Below, piece after piece: positions 42,254 through 51,467 of a stretch of DNA of 56,315 bases. Every line of letters begins with the position of its first letter. Within the stretch, counting starts at the first letter, position 1. The translations under genes were made by a program, and so were the position numbers. The notes under the pieces are model-generated. The model had not been told where the DNA came from and did not search any database. It saw nothing but the letters and a program-made list of their open reading frames with translations. Source of the stretch: Flavobacteriales bacterium. Lineage in GTDB: Bacteria > Bacteroidota > Bacteroidia > Flavobacteriales > Schleiferiaceae. The stretch covers positions 82,152 through 138,466 of the forward strand of contig PAND01000002.1 of NCBI GenBank assembly GCA_002707525.1, given 5' to 3'.

Positions 42254-43441
42254 ATGAACCTTCACGAATATCAAGGAAAACAGATTTTAGCGAGTTACGG
42301 TGTACGTATACAACGAGGTAAAGTCGCGCAAACAACAACAGAAGCTGTTGAAGTGGCAAACCAATTGTCTGAAGAAACGGGAACATCATGGTATGTAGTT
42401 AAGGCTCAAGTTCATGCAGGAGGCCGAGGTAAAGGTGGCGGCGTGAAGCTTGCTAAAGGAATTGATAAAGTAGAGGAGGTTGCAGATAGTATTCTAGGAA
42501 TGCAATTAGTCACACCACAAACTTCCGCAGAAGGTAAGAAAGTGCATCAAGTTCTTATTGCTGAAGACGTCTATTACCCCGGTGAAAGTGACACGTCCGA
42601 ATTTTACATGTCCGTTTTATTGAATCGTTCTTCTGGACGGAATATGATTATGTATTCTACTGAAGGAGGTATGGATATTGAGACTGTAGCCGAAGAAACG
42701 CCTCATTTAATTTTCACTGAAGAAATTGATCCTAAAGTAGGTCTTACCGGCTTTCAAGCTCGCAAGGTAGCCTTTAACTTAGGGCTTAGTGGTGCAGCAT
42801 TTAAAGACATGGTGAAATTTGTTAACGCTCTTTACCGCGCCTATGAAGGCGCTGATGCCTCTTTATTTGAAATTAATCCGGTGTTGAAGACCTCTGACGA
42901 TAAAATTTTAGCAGTTGATGCGAAGGTTACTATCGATGATAACGCTCTTTATCGTCACAAGGACATTGCAGAAATGCGTGATACTCGCGAAGAAGATGCA
43001 ACGGAAGTGGAAGCTGGTGAGGCCGGTTTGAACTTTGTTAAACTAGATGGTAATGTAGGTTGTATGGTTAATGGCGCAGGTTTGGCTATGGCTACAATGG
43101 ATATCATCAAGATGGCAGGAGGTAATCCAGCAAACTTTTTGGATGTTGGTGGAACGGCAGATGCATCTCGTGTGGAGCAGGCCTTCCGTATCATTCTTAG
43201 GGACGAGAATGTAAAAGCAATTCTGGTAAACATTTTTGGAGGTATTGTTCGTTGTGATCGCGTAGCACAGGGTGTAGTTGATGCCTATAAAAACATGGGG
43301 AATATTAATGTCCCAATTATTGTGCGTCTTCAAGGCACTAATGCAGAGGAGGCTAAGAAGTTGATTGATGAGAGTGGTCTTGAAGTACACAGTGCAATTG
43401 CGTTACAAGAAGCTGCAGATTTAGTTCAAGAGTTGGTTTAA
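42254..43441 (+). CDS. sucC: Succinate-CoA ligase (ADP-forming), beta subunit
   Basis: The 395-residue TCA-cycle subunit begins MNLHEYQGKQIL, the diagnostic start. ATP-grasp features include VVKAQVHAGGRGKGGGVKLA and LFEINPVLKTSDDKILAVDAKV, and the CoA/succinate-phosphohistidine part has FLDVGGTADAS and NIFGGIVRCDRVAQG. Succinyl-CoA ligase works as alpha2beta2; sucD is not next to it, a split often seen in Bacteroidota. The start at 42254 is favoured over the in-frame TTG at 42230, which lies inside the promoter -7 element. A strong terminator follows at 43468. Confidence 0.97.
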   Translation: MNLHEYQGKQILASYGVRIQRGKVAQTTTEAVEVANQLSEETGTSWYVVKAQVHAGGRGKGGGVKLAKGIDKVEEVADSILGMQLVTPQTSAEGKKVHQVLIAEDVYYPGESDTSEFYMSVLLNRSSGRNMIMYSTEGGMDIETVAEETPHLIFTEEIDPKVGLTGFQARKVAFNLGLSGAAFKDMVKFVNALYRAYEGADASLFEINPVLKTSDDKILAVDAKVTIDDNALYRHKDIAEMRDTREEDATEVEAGEAGLNFVKLDGNVGCMVNGAGLAMATMDIIKMAGGNPANFLDVGGTADASRVEQAFRIILRDENVKAILVNIFGGIVRCDRVAQGVVDAYKNMGNINVPIIVRLQGTNAEEAKKLIDESGLEVHSAIALQEAADLVQELV

Positions 43442-43467
43442 GGCCTTTGAGATAATATTTAATTTAG

Positions 43468-43495
43468 CCCCGAACATTGGCGTTCGGGGTTTTTT
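43468..43495 (+). terminator. Intrinsic terminator after sucC, running into the pnuC start
   Basis: An 8-bp stem (CCCCGAAC / GTTCGGGG) with a 6-base loop and six T residues at 43490-43495. The next base begins the pnuC ATG (43496), so the terminator T-tract immediately precedes the start codon. Confidence 0.9.
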
Positions 43496-44044
43496 ATGTC
43501 CACAGATTTTACTTTAGAATGGGTAGCGACCGTATTGAGTCTTGTTTTTTTAACAGGAATTATACGTCGTAAAATTTGGGCTTGGCCTGCCGGCACCCTG
43601 TCGAGTATATTGTCCGTTTTACTTTTTTACAGAACAGGTCTTTATGCCGAGGCTGGATTGTATTTCATTTATGTGATTCTTGGTATATACGGTTGGTGGC
43701 ATTGGCAACAAAACGCGCAGTTGGATACCATAGAATTGGTGACTATTTCATCTCGCACACAGAGTTTAGCGCTTTTAGGCATACCTATAGCAATTATTTT
43801 AGGCTACCTGTTAAATGCACTCCCGGGAGTGAGTTACGCTTATTTTGATTCGTTTACTTCTGTCTTTGGATTATGGGCTACATGGCAGGAAACAAGGCGG
43901 ATACGAACAGCTTTTCACTATTGGATTCCATTAAATATTGCCTCCGTAATTCTATATGGATTAAAGGGATTAGAGGTCTATGCTTGCTTAATGGTTATTT
44001 ATTCTATAATGAGCGTGATAGGATTTATACGATGGCGCAAATAA
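43496..44044 (+). CDS. pnuC: Nicotinamide/riboside transporter PnuC
   Basis: The 182-residue membrane protein has about seven TM helices and the PnuC signatures KIWAWPAGTLSS, FIYVILGIYGWWHW and YFDSFTSVFGLWATW. PnuC proteins move nicotinamide riboside by facilitated diffusion, using the paired WPxG and YGWWxW helices for substrate contacts. Its ATG follows directly on the sucC terminator T-tract; the next Met in frame is far downstream, so this is the likely start, and there is no room for a ribosome binding site apart from the hairpin. NadR is not adjacent. The stop is 40 bp before the SIS gene. Confidence 0.92.
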   Translation: MSTDFTLEWVATVLSLVFLTGIIRRKIWAWPAGTLSSILSVLLFYRTGLYAEAGLYFIYVILGIYGWWHWQQNAQLDTIELVTISSRTQSLALLGIPIAIILGYLLNALPGVSYAYFDSFTSVFGLWATWQETRRIRTAFHYWIPLNIASVILYGLKGLEVYACLMVIYSIMSVIGFIRWRK

Positions 44045-44083
44045 TTCAGTTATTTTAGTGGTCAATTCCACGAAACAATTAAG

Positions 44084-44683
44084 ATGCAAGCAAAACAATA
44101 CATTGATCTCGTTAAGTCAACTCTGGACGCACTGGATGCCAACGCACTTGAATCCTTGGTAGATGCATTTCATTCAACCTATGAAAAAGGAGGAAACATA
44201 TACACCATGGGCAATGGAGGCTCTGGTGCATCTGCATCCCATGCGGCTGGTGATTTCTTAAAAGGGGCAAGCTATGGTTTAGATAAGCGTTTCAAAATGA
44301 TTTGTTTGAACGATAACCTACCTTCCATGATGGCAATAGCAAATGATATTGGCTGGGAGAGCATCTTTGTAGAGCCTTTGAAGAATTTTCTTTCGACCAA
44401 AGACTTAGTAATAGGGATTAGCGGTTCAGGCAATAGTAAAAACGTGGTTAATGCTATTGAATATGCTAACGAGCAAGGTGCAACCACTGTTGCAATGAGC
44501 GGTTTCAAAGGAGGCAAAATATCTCAAATAGCAACCATTAATGTTCATGCCCCAGTTATGGATATGGAGGTAACCGAAGATGTACACATGGTGATATTCA
44601 ATATTGTCAAAAAGCAAATGATGGCTCGATTGATGGGTGACAATCCATCTATGGGAGATACCTATGACCAAAGAATAGGTTAA
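44084..44683 (+). CDS. SIS-domain sugar isomerase, GmhA-like
   Basis: The 199-residue protein matches sedoheptulose-7-phosphate isomerase (GmhA/DiaA) proteins: NIYTMGNGGSGASASHAAGDF, DLVIGISGSGNSKNVVNAI, and MEVTEDVHMVIFNIV. The GSGNS and TMGNGGSGASASH loops bind the sugar phosphate. Coupled by a one-base overlap (TAATG) to a WbpB-type dehydrogenase, it probably acts on a nucleotide-sugar precursor for surface polysaccharide. The substrate is not established; a heptose or other sugar phosphate is possible. Confidence 0.85.
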   Translation: MQAKQYIDLVKSTLDALDANALESLVDAFHSTYEKGGNIYTMGNGGSGASASHAAGDFLKGASYGLDKRFKMICLNDNLPSMMAIANDIGWESIFVEPLKNFLSTKDLVIGISGSGNSKNVVNAIEYANEQGATTVAMSGFKGGKISQIATINVHAPVMDMEVTEDVHMVIFNIVKKQMMARLMGDNPSMGDTYDQRIG

Positions 44684-45657
44684 TGAAGCGATTTGCGCTA
44701 ATTGGTGCTGCGGGATATATTGCACCCAAACATCTTCAAGCAATCGCTGATGTAGGCGGCGAGCTTCTTGCTGCCTATGATCCAAGTGATAGTGTTGGGC
44801 ATTTGGACTCCTACTTTCCGCAGGCTTCATTCTTTACTGAATTCGAACGTTTTGATCGTTATCTAAACAAGTTAAGTGACCTTGGAAAAGGGGTAGATTA
44901 TATTAGTATTTGTTCACCTAATTATCTCCACGATAGTCATATTCGTTATGCCTTACGAACGGGTGCACATTGTATCTGTGAGAAACCATTAGCACTTCGT
45001 CCATGGAACATCAAAGGTTTAACTAAAGCTAGTGAAAAGCATGGTAATCAGATTTTTACTATACTTCAATTGCGTTTGCATAAAAACGTTATTGCGCTTA
45101 AAAAACGAGTTGAGGATAAACTGAAAGAAAATTCAAATTATGTTTTTGACGTTGATTTAACCTACATAACTTCTCGAGGAAATTGGTACTATGCCTCATG
45201 GAAAGGGGATGAAGAAAAGAGTGGAGGAATTGCAACCAATATAGGGGTACATTTTTTCGATATGTTACAATGGATATTTGGCGAAATTGAAAATCATCAA
45301 GTCTATGTTCGTGCTCATGATCGTGCTTCTGGCACAATTTATTTTAAAAACGCAAAAGTCCGATGGTTTTTGAGCATTAACGCTGAAACTTTACCAGAGG
45401 CTGATAAGCATAGCGATGCACGCGTTCATAGATCTTTGAGTTTTGATTCTTGGTCTTTTGATTTCACCGATGGATTCTCAGAACTACACAATGATTCATA
45501 CGAGCACATTCTTGCTGGTAATGGATTTTCAGAAGAAGATGCAGAGCCGGCGATTCGTATGGTTCATCAGATACGTGAAGCCAAATTAAGTCCTATTACT
45601 GAAGATGCGCATGAGTTGGCTTTTTTGCCGCTATCTACTCATCCATTTTATTCGTAA
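44683..45657 (+). CDS. wbpB: WbpB/WlbA-type UDP-GlcNAc-3-uronate dehydrogenase (Gfo/Idh/MocA family)
   Basis: The 324-residue NAD-dependent oxidoreductase starts MKRFALIGAAGYIAPKHLQAI and continues with CSPNYLHDSHI, CEKPLALRP, DLTYITSRGNWYYASWKGDE, IATNIGVHFFDMLQWIFGE and NAKVRWFLSINA. These match Pseudomonas WbpB very closely, including the catalytic EKP Lys and the NIGVHxxD His. WbpB oxidises the 3-position of UDP-GlcNAcA so that WbpE can aminate it. The WbpE-type gene begins 10 kb downstream at 55775. The overlap with the upstream isomerase suggests a small sugar-nucleotide operon. Confidence 0.9.
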   Translation: MKRFALIGAAGYIAPKHLQAIADVGGELLAAYDPSDSVGHLDSYFPQASFFTEFERFDRYLNKLSDLGKGVDYISICSPNYLHDSHIRYALRTGAHCICEKPLALRPWNIKGLTKASEKHGNQIFTILQLRLHKNVIALKKRVEDKLKENSNYVFDVDLTYITSRGNWYYASWKGDEEKSGGIATNIGVHFFDMLQWIFGEIENHQVYVRAHDRASGTIYFKNAKVRWFLSINAETLPEADKHSDARVHRSLSFDSWSFDFTDGFSELHNDSYEHILAGNGFSEEDAEPAIRMVHQIREAKLSPITEDAHELAFLPLSTHPFYS

Positions 45658-45744
45658 TGTCTGAATTGAAGGATTTGTAAATGAAGTTATTAGAGGAGTA
45701 GTCAATAGTTATGCACACTCGTTTTATTTGGTCGTAGCATTTGT

Positions 45745-45752
45745 TAGCTTTG
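45745..45752 (+). promoter_or_regulatory. Candidate -7 promoter element for dnaE
   Basis: TAGCTTTG fits TAnnTTTG and lies 28 bp before the dnaE ATG. The nearest TTTG upstream (45727-45730) is only 14 bp away, so the -33 element is uncertain. Confidence 0.4.
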
Positions 45753-45780
45753 AGTATTCGGCATAGCTAATTGACCTTTT

Positions 45781-48700
45781 ATGTTTTTAATTTTTGATAC
45801 CGAGACCACGGGTCTTCCAAAAGATTGGAATGCTCCTATAACGGACTTGGATAATTGGCCTCGAGTAGTTCAATTGGCTTGGCAAATTCACGATAGTGAA
45901 GGCAGATTGATTGAGGTACAAGACCACATCATTTATCCGGACGGTTTTGATATCCCCTTCAACTCAACCAAGATTCATGGTATATCAACGGAGCGTGCAC
46001 GCAATGAAGGTAGACCACTACGTGATGTTCTAACTCTTTTTGAATCTTCATTACAGCTCTGTGATTATGTAGTCGGTCACAATGTGAAATTCGACTTAAA
46101 CGTAACGGGATGTGAGTTTCTGCGTACATCCGGTGATAACCCGCTGCAACTAAAAACCGCTTTAGATTCCTGTACTGAAATTACCGCTTCTCTTTGTCAA
46201 TTGCCGGGCGGTCGTGGAGGACGTTTTAAACTGCCAAAACTAGAGGAGTTATACACGTTTCTTTTTCAAGAGGGTTTTGCTGAGGCGCATAATGCGGCAT
46301 TTGATGTAGAAGCGACCGCGAGAGTCTTTTTAGAATTACTTCGATTAAATATTATTACCCCGGAGAGTATTGGGCTGGATTCAGGGTTTTTGACTCAATT
46401 CAAAACAGCGAATCCTGATACCATACAGGCTATAGGATTAGCCGTGGATGAAGCAAAAAACAAACGTGCTGAAGGACTTAAAAACCAAAATGATCAATCG
46501 GTAATTTCAAAATCTAAGAAATCTGATTTACATGCTGCAGATGTGGAGTTTGCACATTTACACAATCATACCCAATTTTCTGTTCTTCAGGCGACCACCG
46601 GTGTAAGTGAATTAGTAAATGCTGCCTTTGATAATGGGCATGCAGGAGTGGCTATCACGGATTATGGCAATCTCATGGGCGCCTTTCACTTTAATAAAGC
46701 TGTTATGAAAGTCTCAGGAAATAGAGAGGCTTATGAGCATAACGTAAAAGTAAAATCAGGTGAAATTGACGAGCCGCTAAAAGAATATCCTTTTGTTGGT
46801 GTTATAGGGTGCGAATTTTACGTTTGTGAAGACCGATTAGATCGATCAAAAAAGGACGATGGATATCAAATTGTTGTTCTGGCTAAAAATAAAAACGGTT
46901 ATCATAATCTTGCTAAGCTCAGCAGTGAAGGAATGCTCAATGGTTTCTATTATGTTCCAAGGATTGATAAAAAGGTATTGTTAGAGCATAAAGAAGACCT
47001 TATTATTCTGAGCGGTGGTCTTCGCGGAGAAATTCAGCATTTATATTTAAATGTTGGTGAGGTTCAGGCTCGTGAGTCGCTAGAATGGTGGCTCAAACAT
47101 TTTAAGTCCGATTTCTATTTAGAACTGAATCGTCACGGACTAGAAGAGGAAGATCATGTGAATGTGCAATTACTTGAATATGCCAAGGAGTACAAGATTA
47201 AATACATAGCAGCAAATAGTTCTTTTTACCTCACGCAAGAAAATGCGGAAGCACATGATATTTTACTTTGCGTAAAAGAAGGCGCCCAAAAGAGTACGCC
47301 AATAGGACGCGGTCGTGGCTTCCGATATGGTTTCCCTAATCAGGAATTCTATTTCAAAAGCAAGGAAGAAATGGTAGAATTATTCGCTGAATTGCCGGAG
47401 GCATTGAGCACTACTAAGGAAATCCTAGATAAGGTTGAATTGTATCCTTTGGAGAGAAATGTATTACTTCCTGCATTTGATATTCCCAAACAATTTCAAG
47501 ATGAAAAGGATGAAGACGATCGCGGTCAACGTGGTGAAAATGCATATCTGCGCCATTTAACCTATGAAGGTGCTAAGAGAAGGTATGAAATGATTACTAC
47601 TGAAATTGAGGAGCGCCTTGACTTTGAATTAGATACTATTGCAAGGACAGGTTACCCAGGATACTTCTTGATTGTCCAAGATTTTTGTGAGGCTGCCCGT
47701 CAAATGGGTGTTAGTGTTGGACCAGGAAGAGGTTCTGCTGCAGGTTCTGCTGTTGCCTATTGTACTGGAATAACAAATATTGACCCCATTAAATATGAAT
47801 TACTGTTTGAACGTTTTTTGAATCCCGAACGTGTATCTCTGCCTGATATTGATATTGATTTTGATGATGAGGGACGCGATAAGGTGATCAAGTATGTTAT
47901 TGATAAATATGGCGCACCTCAGGTCGCGCAGATCATTACTTACGGCACCATGGCTGCAAAAAGTTCTATACGTGATGCAGGAAGAGTATTGGAATTACCG
48001 CTGTTGGATACCGACCGCATTGCAAAGTTGATTCCAGATATGACTAAACTCAAAAAAATATGGGCTCTAGATGACAAACAGATTAAAAGTAAATTTAGCT
48101 CAGACGAAGCCAACCTGGTCAAACATCTAAAAGAGATTGCAGAAGGAGAGGGATTAGAGGCCATCACTATCCAGCAGGCAAGGGTATTAGAAGGGTCTGT
48201 TAGAAATACCGGTATTCATGCGTGTGGAGTAATTATCACACCGAGTGACATTAGAGAACTGGTCCCTGTGGCGCGTGCGAAGGATAGCGAGATGTGGTGT
48301 ACGCAGTTTGATAACTCTGTGGTAGAAGAAGCTGGATTACTCAAGATGGATTTCTTAGGCCTTAGAACTCTTACAATTATAAAGGAGGCTTGCAGATTAG
48401 TGAAGGAGAGACATGGTGTAGAACTAGACCCGGATAATTTCCCGCTGGATGATTTGAAAACCTACGAGCTTTTTCAACGTGGCGAAACGGTTGGTATATT
48501 TCAATATGAAAGTGCAGGTATGCAGAAATACCTCAAGGAGTTAGAACCTACGGAGTTTGCGGATTTGATTGCTATGAATGCACTTTATAGACCTGGCCCA
48601 TTAGAATATATCCCTGAATTTATTAGTAGGAAACACGGACGTAAAGAGATTACATATGACTTAGAAGCCATGGAAAATCGGCTAAAAGAAACTTATGGAA

Positions 48701-50172
48701 TTACCGTTTATCAAGAACAAGTAATGCTGTTATCTCAGGAGTTAGCAGGATTTACTAAGGGTCAAGCAGATATACTGCGAAAGGGAATGGGGAAGAAGAA
48801 GAAGGATATCATTGATATGCTCAAACCCATGTTTTTAGATGGAGGTGAACAGCGCGGTCACAATCGAGATACCCTTGAAAAAGTTTGGAAAGACTGGGAG
48901 GCTTTTGCATCCTATGCATTCAATAAATCACATTCAACTTGTTATGCGTGGGTAGCTTATCAAACAGCATACATAAAAGCGAATTACCCTGCTGAATTTA
49001 TGGCTTCCAACATGTCAAATAAAATGTCCGATCTGAAAGAGGTGACCAACCTTATGGAAGAATGCAGGCGAATAGGTGTTCCTGTACTTGGCCCATCAGT
49101 AAATGAAAGTTTACTTCGTTTTAGTGTTAATCATGTTGGGGCTATCCGTTTTGGTATGGGCGGAATGAAAGGAGTAGGAGAGAACGCTGTACGTGAGATT
49201 ATTTCAAAAAGAGAGGTAGGTGGAAACTTTAAAAACTTTTTTGATCTATTGGATAGGATTGACCTTAGTCAAGCGAATAGAAAAACTATTGAATGCTTGA
49301 TTCTGGGCGGCGCTATGGATGAATTCCCAAATACACACCGCGCTATGTATTTCTCTGAAGAAGAGGGAGGTCGAACCTTTGTGGAGAAGGCAATAAAGTA
49401 TGTTCAGAAAAAGAAACAAGATGCAGAAAGTGCGCAAGCTTCTCTATTTGGTGAAGGATCAAATGAAGAATTACCGCCACCTAAAATGCCGGATATTCCT
49501 GAATGGCCAAAGATTGTCGGATTAAAAAAGGAAAAGGAAATCAATGGGATGTACCTGAGTTCTCACCCTTTGGAGGATTACAGGACGGAAATTCAATACT
49601 TTTGTACCGCAGATATAAGTAGGTTGAATCGACCAAGCAGTCTTTTGGGTAGAGACGTCTATGTTGCAGGAATTGTAACGGACGTTCAGCATAAGATTTC
49701 CAAAGCTGGTAACGGGTATGGTAAATTCCGAGTTGAAGATTTTAGAGGAGATTACGAATTCGCTGTTTATAGGAAAGACTATTTGAAATTCAAACACTTC
49801 TTTGAAAATGAGCAATTACTTTTCATTAAAGTACGTGCCAAAAAATTTGACCAAAGGCAGGGAGAAGAAATTTTAGAGCGCCTAACGATTGATATAATTG
49901 AGATCAAGTTATTGCAAGAATTGCTTGAAGAACAAAGCAAAGCATTAGAAATTAAGCTGGATTTAGCCTCTTTAGATTCTAAACTAGTGGATACTATTCA
50001 TAATTTATTGGAGCAGTATCCGGGTAAAAAGCGCGTCAAATTACATATTGTAGATATTGATGAAGGCTTAGATGTTAAGCTGCCAGTGAACGATAGGAAA
50101 GTGAGTATCAATAAAGATTTACTGTACGCTTTAGAACAACACCCTTTGCTTTATCCTAAAATTAGTAGTTGA
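45781..50172 (+). CDS. dnaE: DNA polymerase III alpha subunit with fused N-terminal 3'-5' exonuclease (epsilon-like) domain
   Basis: The 1463-residue replicative polymerase joins two parts. Residues 1 to about 185 form a DnaQ-type exonuclease: Exo I FDTETTGL (Asp6, Glu8), Exo II VGHNVKFDLN and Exo III HNAAFDVEATARV. Then comes the PHP domain (from about 256, FAHLHNHTQFSVL), the polymerase core with GPGRGSAAGSAVAY and the catalytic LPDIDIDFDDEG (about 686), FGMGGMKGVGENAV helix-hairpin-helix (about 1122) and an OB-fold with DVYVAGIVTDVQHK (about 1293). Proofreading is thus covalently linked to the polymerase. The stop overlaps the next ATG by one base. A -7 element lies just upstream. Confidence 0.96.
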   Translation: MFLIFDTETTGLPKDWNAPITDLDNWPRVVQLAWQIHDSEGRLIEVQDHIIYPDGFDIPFNSTKIHGISTERARNEGRPLRDVLTLFESSLQLCDYVVGHNVKFDLNVTGCEFLRTSGDNPLQLKTALDSCTEITASLCQLPGGRGGRFKLPKLEELYTFLFQEGFAEAHNAAFDVEATARVFLELLRLNIITPESIGLDSGFLTQFKTANPDTIQAIGLAVDEAKNKRAEGLKNQNDQSVISKSKKSDLHAADVEFAHLHNHTQFSVLQATTGVSELVNAAFDNGHAGVAITDYGNLMGAFHFNKAVMKVSGNREAYEHNVKVKSGEIDEPLKEYPFVGVIGCEFYVCEDRLDRSKKDDGYQIVVLAKNKNGYHNLAKLSSEGMLNGFYYVPRIDKKVLLEHKEDLIILSGGLRGEIQHLYLNVGEVQARESLEWWLKHFKSDFYLELNRHGLEEEDHVNVQLLEYAKEYKIKYIAANSSFYLTQENAEAHDILLCVKEGAQKSTPIGRGRGFRYGFPNQEFYFKSKEEMVELFAELPEALSTTKEILDKVELYPLERNVLLPAFDIPKQFQDEKDEDDRGQRGENAYLRHLTYEGAKRRYEMITTEIEERLDFELDTIARTGYPGYFLIVQDFCEAARQMGVSVGPGRGSAAGSAVAYCTGITNIDPIKYELLFERFLNPERVSLPDIDIDFDDEGRDKVIKYVIDKYGAPQVAQIITYGTMAAKSSIRDAGRVLELPLLDTDRIAKLIPDMTKLKKIWALDDKQIKSKFSSDEANLVKHLKEIAEGEGLEAITIQQARVLEGSVRNTGIHACGVIITPSDIRELVPVARAKDSEMWCTQFDNSVVEEAGLLKMDFLGLRTLTIIKEACRLVKERHGVELDPDNFPLDDLKTYELFQRGETVGIFQYESAGMQKYLKELEPTEFADLIAMNALYRPGPLEYIPEFISRKHGRKEITYDLEAMENRLKETYGITVYQEQVMLLSQELAGFTKGQADILRKGMGKKKKDIIDMLKPMFLDGGEQRGHNRDTLEKVWKDWEAFASYAFNKSHSTCYAWVAYQTAYIKANYPAEFMASNMSNKMSDLKEVTNLMEECRRIGVPVLGPSVNESLLRFSVNHVGAIRFGMGGMKGVGENAVREIISKREVGGNFKNFFDLLDRIDLSQANRKTIECLILGGAMDEFPNTHRAMYFSEEEGGRTFVEKAIKYVQKKKQDAESAQASLFGEGSNEELPPPKMPDIPEWPKIVGLKKEKEINGMYLSSHPLEDYRTEIQYFCTADISRLNRPSSLLGRDVYVAGIVTDVQHKISKAGNGYGKFRVEDFRGDYEFAVYRKDYLKFKHFFENEQLLFIKVRAKKFDQRQGEEILERLTIDIIEIKLLQELLEEQSKALEIKLDLASLDSKLVDTIHNLLEQYPGKKRVKLHIVDIDEGLDVKLPVNDRKVSINKDLLYALEQHPLLYPKISS

Positions 50173-50984
50173 TGAAGTCGTTAAAAATACTGTTGGTTTT
50201 ACTCTTTTCTCATTGGACTTACGGCCAGGTTAACTGCATTACGAGTCCCGATCAATTGGGTCCCTATTTTGTGACTGGTGCGCCTAAAATTATCAACGAT
50301 ACTTTGGCACCTGGAATTCAAAATTCATCACGGGCGCTGGAGTTGACGTTTTATGTGAGCTATGACTGTGATACTGTAAATCTTGATACATTACCTAGTA
50401 CATATACCATCCAGCTATGGCATACGAATGATGCCGGCTCATACAGCAATGTAGGTGGAAACCCTAATTCTTATGATTACAGAGGTGCATTGGAATTAAC
50501 GGGGAATGCCACCACTCTTCACACCACTCTGCCAGGTATCTACCCAAACAGGCCCTCTCATATTCATATTAAAGGATACCTAAACAATGCTTGGTTTACA
50601 GATACACTAGTTACTCAGCTCTATTTTCATGGTGATTCGCTCATTCCTTTTGACGTTGCATCAAATATGTCTGAAAGGTGGATTTACTTGGATACTCTTT
50701 TAAGTGGAGGATACAAAGGGGCGTTTGCTTTTGGCCTGAGTTATCTTGTTGATATAAAAGAAGAAAAAGGTGCTATTCAAAATATACATCCTAACCCATC
50801 TAAGGGATTCATAAATATTAATATGAAGTCTTCAGAAAAATTATTCCTCTACAATGCTCTGGGTCAATTGGTGCTTGAGCAGCGTGTTTACCAAGGCGCT
50901 AATCATTTAAACCTTCAGCACTTACCTAGTGGTATCTATATACTTAGGAGCAATTCGCAGGTTTTTAGGGTAACTTTGAATTAA
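50172..50984 (+). CDS. Secreted intradiol-dioxygenase-like protein with T9SS C-terminal sorting domain
   Basis: The 270-residue protein has a signal peptide (MKSLKILLVLLFSHWTYGQ), an intradiol ring-cleavage dioxygenase-like beta-sandwich (about 24-195), and a type A T9SS domain (about 203-270, IHPNPSKGFININ, GQLVLEQ, LPSGIYILR). All four candidate Fe(III) ligands are visible: Tyr91 in DAGSYSN, Tyr124 in LPGIYPNRPSH, and His130/His132 in SHIHI. TPDQLGPYF and TQLYFHGD are also typical of extracellular members. Substrate is unknown; aromatic catechols are the family norm. The ATG at 50172 overlaps the dnaE stop (TGATG), so a housekeeping replication gene and an exported enzyme are coupled. The upstream TTG at 50169 is not needed. 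Confidence 0.85.
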   Translation: MKSLKILLVLLFSHWTYGQVNCITSPDQLGPYFVTGAPKIINDTLAPGIQNSSRALELTFYVSYDCDTVNLDTLPSTYTIQLWHTNDAGSYSNVGGNPNSYDYRGALELTGNATTLHTTLPGIYPNRPSHIHIKGYLNNAWFTDTLVTQLYFHGDSLIPFDVASNMSERWIYLDTLLSGGYKGAFAFGLSYLVDIKEEKGAIQNIHPNPSKGFININMKSSEKLFLYNALGQLVLEQRVYQGANHLNLQHLPSGIYILRSNSQVFRVTLN

Positions 50985-51061
50985 CATTTAGGTGTATTTC
51001 ATGTGGAAAACATAGATGACCTAATAGGCGAAGGCTATAGGTTCTCAAAGTAAATTGGTCT

Positions 51062-51069
51062 TACTTTTG
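51062..51069 (+). promoter_or_regulatory. -7 promoter element for trxA
   Basis: TACTTTTG fits TAnnTTTG and is 26 bp before the trxA ATG at 51096. A -33 TTG at consensus spacing is not evident. Confidence 0.45.
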
Positions 51070-51095
51070 ATATATACAAAGAAATTAAAATAGAT

Positions 51096-51413
51096 ATGGC
51101 ACTCGAAATAACAGAAGCGAATTTTGAAGAAGTAGTAATGAAGTCTGATAAGCCAGTTTTGGTCGATTTTTGGGCTGAATGGTGTGGTCCTTGCCGCATG
51201 GTTGGACCCGTTGTTGATGAATTAGCGGGTGAATACGAAGGAAAAGCTGTTGTAGGAAAACTAAATGTAGATACTGAAGGTGCAGTAGCACAGCAGTTCG
51301 GTGTTCGAAATATTCCAACATTATTGGTTTTCAAAAATGGTGAAATTGTGGATAAGCAGGTGGGTGCAACAAGCAAACAAGTGCTTGCTGCCAAGCTAGA
51401 CAGCGCTATGTAA
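51096..51413 (+). CDS. trxA: Thioredoxin
   Basis: The 105-residue protein is a classical cytoplasmic thioredoxin: KPVLVDFWAEWCGPCRM with the WCGPC active site (Cys30, Cys33), the buried Asp (VDFW), and the cis-Pro loop (RNIPTLLVFKNGE). It reduces protein disulfides and is kept reduced by thioredoxin reductase, which is not in this window. It has its own promoter element and a strong terminator, so it is monocistronic. Confidence 0.97.
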   Translation: MALEITEANFEEVVMKSDKPVLVDFWAEWCGPCRMVGPVVDELAGEYEGKAVVGKLNVDTEGAVAQQFGVRNIPTLLVFKNGEIVDKQVGATSKQVLAAKLDSAM

Positions 51414-51433
51414 ATTTTCTCATTCAATATTTT

Positions 51434-51467
51434 AAACCCCCAAGGGCTTAGCCCTTGGGGGTTTTTG
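51434..51467 (+). terminator. Intrinsic terminator after trxA
   Basis: A very stable hairpin: an 11-bp stem CCCCCAAGGGC / GCCCTTGGGGG with a TTA loop, extended by AAA/TTT and followed by TTTTTG. It lies 20 bases after the trxA stop. Confidence 0.92.

Noticed and set aside
44056-44076. Small inverted repeat GTGG...CCAC before the SIS gene
   Set aside because: A 4-bp stem is too short to separate from chance.
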